Positions 44,222 through 51,796 of a DNA stretch of 64,000 nucleotides are shown piece after piece. The stretch covers positions 248,001-312,000 of the forward strand of contig NZ_BMFU01000003.1 of the NCBI RefSeq assembly GCF_014639235.1. Direction: 5' to 3'. The stretch comes from Paenibacillus silvae. Its GTDB lineage: Bacteria > Bacillota > Bacilli > Paenibacillales > Paenibacillaceae. A program made the translations under genes and the position numbers. Under the pieces are notes generated by a model, which worked only from the letters and a program-made list of their open reading frames with translations, did not search any database and was not told the DNA's origin. Positions within the stretch are counted from its first letter, which is position 1; every line of letters starts with the position of its first letter.

Positions 44222-45313
44222 CTATCGTATCTTTGATGCTGATGGTTTATTAGTCCTCCTAGCATCAATAATGATTGTATTAATTATAAATTTAGAATTA
44301 CTACTTATTTCATCAGATTTTTCTATTAACTTATCTATGTTTTTTTGTTCTTCATCGTGCATTAATATAACAAGATAATAGGCGTGATCAACTTTCTCTG
44401 ATTTCATATATTGAACTGTTTGATTTTTCAATCCTTTAATAAGGTCATTAGAAGCTAATTTAATTTCTACTAAAGCTCTAAAATCATTACCAAAAGAAAA
44501 TTTAAAATCAACTGGTCCTCTCCCAGTTTCAGCTTCTGGAGTTATATCAATGTTATTATCTTCACAATATATTCCACTCATAAAGTGAAAAAGTTGCTGT
44601 GCACTTTTTTCTTTCTTTGCAAGATCATTATCATTCCATAATAGTTTATAAGCATCTTTAAGAGTGATTGAATGCACATAATAGTTAACAACACTTTCAA
44701 TATGGTCTAAAAAGTCTTCTTGTGAATGAATAGTTTTTCTATTTAAAACTTTAATATTGGCAGGGTAAAGAGAGTTTTTAATGCTGCGATATTCTTCTCT
44801 AATATCAGCAGGCATTAAATCAAGATACTCATCAAGATCAACATCTCGATCTTCTAAAAAGTTTATAGGGTTTTCAAAAAATTCGTTTAGATAATCTGCT
44901 ACCCATAAAAAATCATGATCTTGAAATAAAATGTCTAAATAGAAGTCTATATTGTCTGGATTGCTCAATATATACTGGTCTTCAGTTATATCTTCATCAT
45001 AAGTTTTTTGCACTAATTCTCCTCTTTCAGTTAATTCAATATTAGTCTGGTATAAAACCCGATACAGTGCAAATTCATGAATTGGTTTAAGATGGTGTAA
45101 GTATTCATCTCTTGTCCATGCATCTAGTTCTATCATTGTTTTTATACATTTCTCTTCATCCTCAATCCATATCATCGGTGGGAATAATGAGCGAAATCCT
45201 TGTTCTGGCCCTAGATCTCTATAAAAAGTCATATAAAGGTCTAAATAGTCATTAATTCTTTGATTTACTATAATTCTTGTGTTTTTCTCTAACTCACAAA
45301 AAATATTAATCAT
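44222..45313 (-). CDS. PD-(D/E)XK nuclease-like protein
   Basis: 363 residues. The C-terminal third shows a restriction-endonuclease core: GRGPVDFKFSFGNDFRALVE then IKLASND (near residue 270), i.e. D-x(n)-E-x-K, with a following QTVQYMKSEKVDHAYYLVIL strand. The N-terminal 230 residues are helical and unrecognised and may hold the target-recognition part. Likely a DNA-cleaving effector (inference). Confidence 0.72.
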   Translation of the reverse strand: MINIFCELEKNTRIIVNQRINDYLDLYMTFYRDLGPEQGFRSLFPPMIWIEDEEKCIKTMIELDAWTRDEYLHHLKPIHEFALYRVLYQTNIELTERGELVQKTYDEDITEDQYILSNPDNIDFYLDILFQDHDFLWVADYLNEFFENPINFLEDRDVDLDEYLDLMPADIREEYRSIKNSLYPANIKVLNRKTIHSQEDFLDHIESVVNYYVHSITLKDAYKLLWNDNDLAKKEKSAQQLFHFMSGIYCEDNNIDITPEAETGRGPVDFKFSFGNDFRALVEIKLASNDLIKGLKNQTVQYMKSEKVDHAYYLVILMHDEEQKNIDKLIEKSDEISSNSKFIINTIIIDARRTNKPSASKIR

Positions 45314-45345
45314 TATGTTCTCCTTATACTATTTAATTAGGGATT

Positions 45346-45467
45346 TCACATAACGTTTCTGTATTCATGTACCCCGAAGGAGTTGTCTGCTGAAATCCCT
45401 CCTCGAATTCCATCCGCAGACCAAGGCTCCGAAGGAGACGCAGCTTGAATATTATGTTAGACGATGT
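45346..45467 (-). repeat. attC-like site (type A)
   Basis: Left arm CACATAACGTTTCTGTATTCATG, right arm CTTGAATATTATGTTAGACG. Right core GTTAGAC fits the classical GTTRRRY rule exactly. Confidence 0.9.
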
Positions 45468-45481
45468 AACAATCTTCTCGA

Positions 45482-46255
45482 CTAATTTCTATTTTGAGTA
45501 TTTTCTTCATATGCTTTCATTATTTCTCCCTTACTTCGATAGTCACCTGGTAATGAGAGGTGTATTGGTAATTTAGAAAATCGTAAGAAGATAGTTTCGA
45601 AATCATTATATCCATATTTTGAAAAATGAGTTATCCCTACCAGTCTTGGGTCAGGCGGATCAGAATTCAGTGTCATAACGTAACCGACAGGTGGAAAAGC
45701 AATCTCACTCATTATTGTGAATTTCCCGTCAGTTGATCCTAGTCCCGCTATTCCTGTTTGTCTCATTCTTGACCCTGTCATCAAATAAGCAAAAATTCTT
45801 ATCTTGGGCTCTAAATATTTGTGATCAGTATTTAGAACAAACCTTACTAAGGTGGGATTCCCTCTAGCAAACCCCTCGCCGTTAGCTGAAAAAAACATAG
45901 TTATAATTTGTTTAAGAACTCTACTCGGAAAAATATGAAATGGATAATAAATCGATCCCTTCCCATCTGATTTATCATGTAAAACCAAAGCTTGATAAGT
46001 CCAATCAATAAAATCATTCCCGTACCAAGCTCCTATATCATTATTACAGCTTGAACATAAGGTATGTGCTCCCGCACCCTTTTGCTGGATTTTCCCCTTT
46101 ATCTCTTCGTCCGGCCCTTTGGTTATAAAGTTTTCGAAAATCGCTTTAATTACTGGCTTATCATTAAATGCTCCTCTTGGTGGAACATGCTCGAACGTTA
46201 ACGGCCCTTCTACGCCACATATATGGCATACTCCATAAATCGGTTTTCGTCCCAT
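45482..46255 (-). CDS. HNH-type nuclease-like protein
   Basis: 257 residues. Zn/HNH core near the N-terminus: CHICGVEGPLTFEHVPPRGA, then HTLCSSCNNDIGAWYGNDF, i.e. C-x2-C...H...C-x2-C-N. The long C-terminal part (IYYPFHIFPSRVLKQIITMF) is of unknown role. May cut DNA as a defence cassette; no partner gene in its unit. Confidence 0.8.
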   Translation of the reverse strand: MGRKPIYGVCHICGVEGPLTFEHVPPRGAFNDKPVIKAIFENFITKGPDEEIKGKIQQKGAGAHTLCSSCNNDIGAWYGNDFIDWTYQALVLHDKSDGKGSIYYPFHIFPSRVLKQIITMFFSANGEGFARGNPTLVRFVLNTDHKYLEPKIRIFAYLMTGSRMRQTGIAGLGSTDGKFTIMSEIAFPPVGYVMTLNSDPPDPRLVGITHFSKYGYNDFETIFLRFSKLPIHLSLPGDYRSKGEIMKAYEENTQNRN

Positions 46256-46275
46256 AGGTTTTCCTCACCTGTTCT

Positions 46276-46378
46276 GTCGTATAACGTTCCTGTATTCATG
46301 ACTCGACGTATGTCGAGTGTCTGGCGAATGCCAGACCAAGGACGAATGTCCGCAGCGTGAATATTATGTTAGACGATG
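46276..46378 (-). repeat. attC-like site (type B)
   Basis: Left arm CGTATAACGTTCCTGTATTCATG, right arm CGTGAATATTATGTTAGACG. Hairpins CTCGAC/GTCGAG and TCTGGC/GCCAGA show compensatory exchanges. Confidence 0.93.
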
Positions 46379-46383
46379 TCCGT

Positions 46384-47016
46384 TTAATCCTCTACTAATT
46401 TAATCTGCCTTTTAAATAAAATACCGATTTGTTTTATAAGATCTGAATATTCTTCTTTATACTTGCTATTATTTCTTATTACATCTCTAATAGCTTCTTC
46501 ATCTCTAAAGTTACTAGTAGGACGATTTCTTAAATCAATGAGTTTTTCTTTTCCAATCTTATATTCCGAAAACTTATCTAATAATTCAGATAACCTTTCA
46601 TAGTGCCTATCCTCAATTAATAACATGCTTTTTTCTAATGTTTCTTTTGTTTTACTTAGCTGCTTCGAAAAATCTTGAAGTGTGGCTCTTCCAGCTCTTT
46701 CCCAAAGTCTATCTGCAACAATTTTCAATTCGTATAACGATCTATATAAGTCGTTATACAACTTAAATTGATGTTCAGAATACCGAGCAAATAATATTTT
46801 GGATTTTTCAAGTTCCGCTTTTTTGGCTTCTAAATCGTTTAAGTAACTAGCCTTTAATTTTTCAAGATCTTCTTGATAATTCTTTCTATCTTTCTCTTGA
46901 ATACGAGTAGCCCATATTTTTCCTAGCCAATTTGAAACACCTAAGATGATTGCTCCGGCACCTCCTACAGAGAATACAGCAGTAACTATAATATTCCAGA
47001 CATCTTGGAAATTCAC
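46384..47016 (-). CDS. Membrane-anchored coiled-coil protein
   Basis: 210 residues. One N-terminal membrane segment (IIVTAVFSVGGAGAIILGVS, residues 8-28) then a long charged coiled coil (RKNYQEDLEKLKASYLNDLE onward). The start is the GTG at 47016, decided by GAGGAAAGAGA; the 30 residues upstream are translated attC-like sequence. Similar architecture to the broken gene in the next unit. Confidence 0.72.
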   Translation of the reverse strand: MNFQDVWNIIVTAVFSVGGAGAIILGVSNWLGKIWATRIQEKDRKNYQEDLEKLKASYLNDLEAKKAELEKSKILFARYSEHQFKLYNDLYRSLYELKIVADRLWERAGRATLQDFSKQLSKTKETLEKSMLLIEDRHYERLSELLDKFSEYKIGKEKLIDLRNRPTSNFRDEEAIRDVIRNNSKYKEEYSDLIKQIGILFKRQIKLVED

Positions 47017-47043
47017 TCTCTTTCCTCTTTCCTGTTTAGGATT

Positions 47044-47146
47044 TCGTCTAACGTTCCTGTATTCATGACCCGACATATGTCGGGTATCCGGCGCATGCCG
47101 GACCAAGGACGTATGTCCGCAGCGTGAATATTATGTTATCTGAAGT
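47044..47146 (-). repeat. attC-like site (type B)
   Basis: Left arm CGTCTAACGTTCCTGTATTCATG, right arm CGTGAATATTATGTTATCTG. Hairpins CCCGAC/GTCGGG and TCCGGC/GCCGGA. Confidence 0.93.
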
Positions 47147-47176
47147 AACTTTCTTCTTGATTAAACCATACATACT

Positions 47177-47869
47177 CTATTCTTTCGCTTTGAGTACTTT
47201 ATACTTAGAATCTGTTGGTTGCCTAGTAGGAATTGAATACCCAAACGTTTCACTTAAAAAAGCATTTTGTAGTTCAATTATAAAATCATGTACATAGCCT
47301 AAAAAATCAAAAATATATTCATTAAATTCTTTCGTTTTGTTCTCAAGTTCTATCAGTTCTTATTCTGAAAGTACTATTCCGTTTAAATATCTTGAGTAAT
47401 AGATCCTACCTAAATATTCGCTATATTTACCTGTTGCTTCTCTTATTTCACTTAGCTGTTCTAGATATGTTTCTTTCATCCCTACAAACTTATTAAGTAC
47501 AACTTCTCTAGCTTCAAAAAAATAAGTGAATTCTAGAATTGACTTAGATGATTTTTCCCACAGCTTTAAAACTTGTTCGTTGGGCTTTTCCCAGCGACTA
47601 CTATGGATTTCAAAATTTAATGAGTATTTTGTTCTCAGATCACCAGGCAAAAGAATTAAATATAAATTCAATTCTCCAAGTGAGTCTCTTGATTTTGCTA
47701 GCAAATTTATAGCTTCATCAGTTGTTTTAATTTGTATCTCACGAACGAACTTTTGTTTGTCTAATTCAAGGTTTCTTCTATGTTGCTTATTTAAATTAGT
47801 TATAGCTACCTACCAACCAATGGTTGCTATCAGGGCAGACAAAGACCATCCAACAATACTTGGCCACAT
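47177..47869 (-). pseudogene. Membrane-anchored coiled-coil gene with two in-frame stops
   Basis: One frame of 231 codons runs from ATG 47869 (AAAGGA upstream) to a TAG at 47177, interrupted by TAG at 47810-47812 (codon 20, inside the membrane segment WPSIVGWSLSALIATIGW) and TAA at 47360-47362. No frameshift is needed, so two point mutations inactivated it. The layout (one membrane helix, then a charged helix) matches the intact neighbour at 46384. Confidence 0.75.
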
Positions 47870-47904
47870 ATAATTCAATCCTTTTCATGTGTTTTATAGT
47901 TATT

Positions 47905-48007
47905 TCCGATAACGTTCCTGTATTCACGACCCGACGCATGTCGGGTGTTCGGCGAATGCCGAACCAAGGACGAATGTCCGTAGCGTGAATATTATGTTAT
48001 AAGACGT
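47905..48007 (-). repeat. attC-like site (type B)
   Basis: Left arm CCGATAACGTTCCTGTATTCACG, right arm CGTGAATATTATGTTATAAG. Hairpins CCCGAC/GTCGGG and TTCGGC/GCCGAA. Confidence 0.93.
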
Positions 48008-48038
48008 AGCTGCTTCTTTGAGTAACCCTAATTTATTC

Positions 48039-49151
48039 TTATACTAATTGGCTAAACTCATCCAAAAATACTTTAGGTGATTCTTTCTTTAAAAAATAAT
48101 CAAAAATTATTGAATCCATCAACGTAATTCCAGCCCCTACCAATGGAGTAAACTTAAAACTAGCTGTAACAGCAGTTGCTAGCCTTAAAGCTTTTATAAG
48201 TGGTAAATCACCTATTGTTTTAGAACATTTATCAATTTCGTTAATGAAGTCCTTAATAATATCATCTGATTCTTTGTCCCCACGGACTTCAATAATAAGC
48301 CTTAACCATTCAATAAAGACCTTGTAACTAGAAGTTTCTTTCAACCTTAAAATATCATCTAATGTAAGTTTACCGTTTGTAAATAAAGTAGCTATATCAG
48401 GTACACCATAAGATTTAGTTAGTTTCAAAAAACCTTCTCTGTATTTTGCATCAAAGCGATCAGCAAAGTTTTCTAGTTTAATATTTATAACATCTACTAA
48501 AACGTCATCCATAAATACATTTGTAATATCAAGATTGTTGCAAACTGCAGTCCTAAAATAAGTTTCTGATAAACGATTTACGATTTTTGCATCATTACTA
48601 AAAAAAGTTTTTGGAGTCTTTGCTGATAATGAGAGTTTTGCAGATAGGCCTTTATCTTTAAAGTCACTTTCTATGCCTAGCTTTATAGTATCTGTTAGGG
48701 TCGAATTAATGGCTCTCATTGTTTTAAAAAGAGGATTCGATAAACCTGAAAAGTCCCCTGCCCAGCCAGGACTCATTATTAATCTGTCAATATCATCTGG
48801 AGACTGAATTTCTATATGAGTAGGTCTATACATTTCTGCTAAAGTATAACTATAATTATGTCTTAAAGCTCCAACATGACTTCTACCAACATCAACTATA
48901 GATAATTGGCCATTATTAACTACTTCTAATAGTGAATCTCTACTCCCTAAGAATCTAACTACTACTGGTAATTCATGATGTTCAATGAAAACAGCATCAT
49001 AGTATAATATGCTCTCTAACAATTGTCCGATACGTAAATTAACAAACTTGTCACTATCCAGCGAAAGGCCATCTTTATATACAACATTGCTCATACCAAC
49101 AGTTCTATGTCTGAAGATATCAGAATGAAATAGTGTATATCCATTGTTCAT
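48039..49151 (-). CDS. Hypothetical 370-residue cassette protein
   Basis: Large soluble protein (NNGYTLFHSDIFRHRTVGMS) with helical C-terminal half; LIKALRLATAVTASFKFTPL near the end is a hydrophobic stretch that might associate with membranes. No recognised family. AGGAGTGAT precedes the ATG at 49151. Largest single-domain unknown in the array. Confidence 0.75.
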   Translation of the reverse strand: MNNGYTLFHSDIFRHRTVGMSNVVYKDGLSLDSDKFVNLRIGQLLESILYYDAVFIEHHELPVVVRFLGSRDSLLEVVNNGQLSIVDVGRSHVGALRHNYSYTLAEMYRPTHIEIQSPDDIDRLIMSPGWAGDFSGLSNPLFKTMRAINSTLTDTIKLGIESDFKDKGLSAKLSLSAKTPKTFFSNDAKIVNRLSETYFRTAVCNNLDITNVFMDDVLVDVINIKLENFADRFDAKYREGFLKLTKSYGVPDIATLFTNGKLTLDDILRLKETSSYKVFIEWLRLIIEVRGDKESDDIIKDFINEIDKCSKTIGDLPLIKALRLATAVTASFKFTPLVGAGITLMDSIIFDYFLKKESPKVFLDEFSQLV

Positions 49152-49186
49152 TTTCAAATCACTCCTAGGTAATAATAAAGGCTATT

Positions 49187-49316
49187 TCTTATAACGTTTC
49201 TGTATTCACGACGTCCGACGTAGTTGGATGTATCTGCTGCAATACCTATTAGAAAATCATCTAACAGACCAAGGCTCCGAAAGGAGCCGCTGCATGAATA
49301 CTATGTTATACGACGG
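49187..49316 (-). repeat. attC-like site (type A)
   Basis: Left arm TCTTATAACGTTTCTGTATTCACG, right arm CATGAATACTATGTTATACG. GGCTCCGAAAGGAGCC hairpin intact. Confidence 0.9.
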
Positions 49317-49367
49317 AATTACTACTTCGACTATGCCTAATTCAAATTTTTCCCTAATTTACTTTTT

Positions 49368-50777
49368 TTATTTTGAGGGATTTTGTACTTCTAAACGTGC
49401 TTGAATACTACTTTTAATATATTCAAAAAACTCATTATTGATTTTCTTAATTCTTTTAATTCCATCACTTTTATTGGAAAATTTCAGATCAAAATACTTC
49501 CATTTACTTCTATCACCATAATCATATATTTCCCATCCTGTTTCATGATACGTGATAAGTTTATAAAATACGGTAATCTTATAACGCGAAATCAAGAAAA
49601 CCACATTACATTGGTAAGGAAAAGTTGCCGGAAATTTAGGATTTAATTTTATTTTAAGAGAATCAAAAGTCGTATTTAGCCTCGTAGAAACACCTCTATA
49701 TTCAACTTTTGGCCTAAATAAATTCGGAATAGTATTTCCATAAAAATTATTATAAATATTGTTATTGTTACTTATCTCTTCTTTCTCTACTTCAATGAAA
49801 TAATCATTAGGGTTCTCGTCAATCCACTTAGCTACTACATCTATGTCTAAAATCTCTGTATAATTTGATACTTCAATGATATCTAAAGAAAATATCTCTG
49901 CAAGAAAGTCGATGTTAATCATTTCAGTGAGTGCTTCTTTTATCTCAATTAAAATTTTATCAATCTCATCTCTAGATGAATAAGATTCAGATATTCTTTT
50001 AATTGCTTCAGTCAATGAAGTTTCTTCTTTTTTGTAATCGAGAATTTCTTTTTCATATTTTGTTATATCAATATTTTTTATGATATCTGTAACATTACAA
50101 AAAATATCACTCATAGTACCTTGAGCAACGAAATAAGGAGTTTGCTTACTTGACTGAGCAAATTTATCCTTAATGTATTCTATAATGCTTGCATAGCTGA
50201 TTTCGTTTCCTTTGTAATTCAAGATGGCTTCAGCAAAACTTTTTGTAAAATGACTAATCGTATCTACATATGAAGACTGATGACTATGAGAAGAGAACAT
50301 AAAATACAAATTACTAATTGCTTTTTCTTGTTCGAAGATTTGAGCAACCTCTAAATCTCCTTTGATGTAAGGTATTCCGGAATTACATGCATCAACTACT
50401 TTTACAGTTAATTTTGGATCAACTCTCCTGATCTGTTGATCAATAAAATTATTTGAAAGAGTAGTTGTATTATATTTTTCTTTTGAATAATCCGTTAAAA
50501 CAAATCTAAGATCCTCCTCTTCCCCATCATAAGTTCCATGACCTGTGTAGTAAAAGAAAAGTTCTCCTATCTCTTCCTCTCTTATGCCTGAAAAGAAACT
50601 CGTTAAACTTTCTTTTACATTAAGAGAATCGGTTTTTTCATATATTTCTAAAATGTCTGTATATTTATTGGTTGCCTTTAAAATATCTGAAATAAGTTTA
50701 TAATCATTTTTACAACCTAGTAGAGGTGTGATATTTTCATAATCTGATACTGCTATTATTATAGCTACATTTTTCAT
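49368..50777 (-). CDS. Caspase-like (peptidase C14) protein
   Basis: 469 residues. KNVAIIIAVSDYENITPLLG at the start, catalytic histidine in FFYYTGHGTYDG near residue 80 and catalytic cysteine in VKVVDACNSGIPYI near residue 128: a complete His-Cys dyad of the bacterial caspase/metacaspase fold. The C-terminal half (from about residue 260) has helical then beta-rich unknown domains, perhaps sensing. The ATG at 50777 is preceded by GAGAGGA; 41 residues upstream are attC-like DNA. Such proteases trigger cell death in several phage-defence systems. Confidence 0.88.
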   Translation of the reverse strand: MKNVAIIIAVSDYENITPLLGCKNDYKLISDILKATNKYTDILEIYEKTDSLNVKESLTSFFSGIREEEIGELFFYYTGHGTYDGEEEDLRFVLTDYSKEKYNTTTLSNNFIDQQIRRVDPKLTVKVVDACNSGIPYIKGDLEVAQIFEQEKAISNLYFMFSSHSHQSSYVDTISHFTKSFAEAILNYKGNEISYASIIEYIKDKFAQSSKQTPYFVAQGTMSDIFCNVTDIIKNIDITKYEKEILDYKKEETSLTEAIKRISESYSSRDEIDKILIEIKEALTEMINIDFLAEIFSLDIIEVSNYTEILDIDVVAKWIDENPNDYFIEVEKEEISNNNNIYNNFYGNTIPNLFRPKVEYRGVSTRLNTTFDSLKIKLNPKFPATFPYQCNVVFLISRYKITVFYKLITYHETGWEIYDYGDRSKWKYFDLKFSNKSDGIKRIKKINNEFFEYIKSSIQARLEVQNPSK

Positions 50778-50810
50778 GATGAATTTTCCTCTCTCTTTAA
50801 ATTTGATTCT

Positions 50811-50935
50811 GTCGTATAACGTTTCTGTACTCATGGACCCCAATGGGATTTTCTGCCGAAATGCCTCATCGGAATCCTTCCAGCCAGAACAAGGCTCCAA
50901 AGGAGCAGTAGCTTGAATATTTTGTTATACGACGG
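50811..50935 (-). repeat. attC-like site (type A, recombinase-proximal)
   Basis: Left arm CGTATAACGTTTCTGTACTCATG, right arm CTTGAATATTTTGTTATACG. The inverted repeat extends outward (GATTCTGTCGTATAAC with GTTATACGACGGAATC). Confidence 0.9.
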
Positions 50936-50959
50936 AATCTCTTCTCGAAGCGGCTGTCA

Positions 50960-51184
50960 CTATTTATTTTCTTCCGGTACATATTCGATCAAATCAGACA
51001 ATTTACAATTAAACGTATCACACAACTTGAAAAGTGTTTCTAATTTGGTTGTTTCTATATTCGTCTCCCTATATAACTTGTTGATTGAGTTACGACTTAG
51101 ACCTGATCTCACCATCAATTCCGTTATATCATCTATTCGATGTTCTGCCATGAGTTCTCGTATATTGCACTTGATTACGTTCAT
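50960..51184 (-). CDS. XRE-family helix-turn-helix regulator (third, diverged)
   Basis: 74 residues: NIRELMAEHRIDDITELMVR then SGLSRNSINKLYRETNIETT form the HTH, ending CKLSDLIEYVPE. Same genetic arrangement as the pairs at 41 and 43 kb but with low protein identity. Divergent from 51338-51625; direct repeats ACCCTATAAA and ACCCTGTAAA (51250-51281) between them may be its operator. Confidence 0.83.
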   Translation of the reverse strand: MNVIKCNIRELMAEHRIDDITELMVRSGLSRNSINKLYRETNIETTKLETLFKLCDTFNCKLSDLIEYVPEENK

Positions 51185-51337
51185 CTTTTCCCCTCCATAA
51201 TTCTATCTTATCTCCCATACCAGCAATCATCAACAAAAAGCGAAGTTTTAACCCTATAAAGTCAAATGTTCACCCTGTAAATAAATTTGTAAGGTTATAT
51301 AATAACTCCATAGAGTTAATTGAAGGAGGAATAATAT

Positions 51338-51625
51338 ATGATTAATACATTAGAATCATTAACAGAGCCGCTTATAAGAATACGTTTAGAATTACTCTAT
51401 ACTGAGCTTCTGGAGTGTCATAAGGAGTATACTCAGCTTTCTTCGGAGACAGATCAATATTTTAAAACGCTTCGTGATGCTTTGCCCGATCAACTTCAAC
51501 ATACGGTTTTTCTTTACGAAGACGCCCAAATTTCTCTCCAATCCATCCTAGAAAGAAGTATCTACATACAAGGTTTCAAAGATGCTCTACAACTATTAAG
51601 TGAATTGCAAAATTCTAGTATATAG
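51338..51625 (+). CDS. DUF6809-like small protein (third, diverged)
   Basis: 95 residues, same length and C-terminal pattern (RSIYIQGFKDALQLLSEL) as the copies at 41611 and 43068, about half identical. AAGGAGGAATA upstream is an excellent ribosome site. A terminator follows at 51627. It is the unit right next to the attI-like core, so it is the most recently inserted in an integron model. Confidence 0.8.
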   Translation: MINTLESLTEPLIRIRLELLYTELLECHKEYTQLSSETDQYFKTLRDALPDQLQHTVFLYEDAQISLQSILERSIYIQGFKDALQLLSELQNSSI

Positions 51626-51626
51626 A

Positions 51627-51646
51627 GGGTCACATGATCCTCTTTT
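51627..51646 (+). terminator. Rho-independent terminator
   Basis: GAGGGTC-acat-GATCCTC followed by TTTTCTG, right after the third 95-residue gene. Confidence 0.75.
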
Positions 51647-51664
51647 CTGTTGTTCTTGATTCTG

Positions 51665-51796
51665 TCGTATAACATCTTATTTATGTACTTCGTAAATGCC
51701 ACCGATTTAACGTAATATATGAACTACGTATATGATAACCTATGGGGCGATATATGCGAAGAAAAATTTGGTGAAAAAGGGAGAAGTTTGAGATAC
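51665..51796 (-). other. attI-like recombination region
   Basis: Read in the cassette direction, the 130 bp after the recombinase stop end in GATGTTATAC-GACAGAATC. The box GTTATAC is the same as the right core of the attC-like sites, but there is no palindromic partner, as expected for a primary attI site. A diverged second copy lies at 27459-27600. No strong promoter facing the cassettes is evident by eye. Confidence 0.65.

Noticed and set aside
26774..50935. CRISPR array
   Set aside because: Repeats are long, imperfectly palindromic, differ from each other and are separated by whole genes; there are no short spacers and no cas genes.
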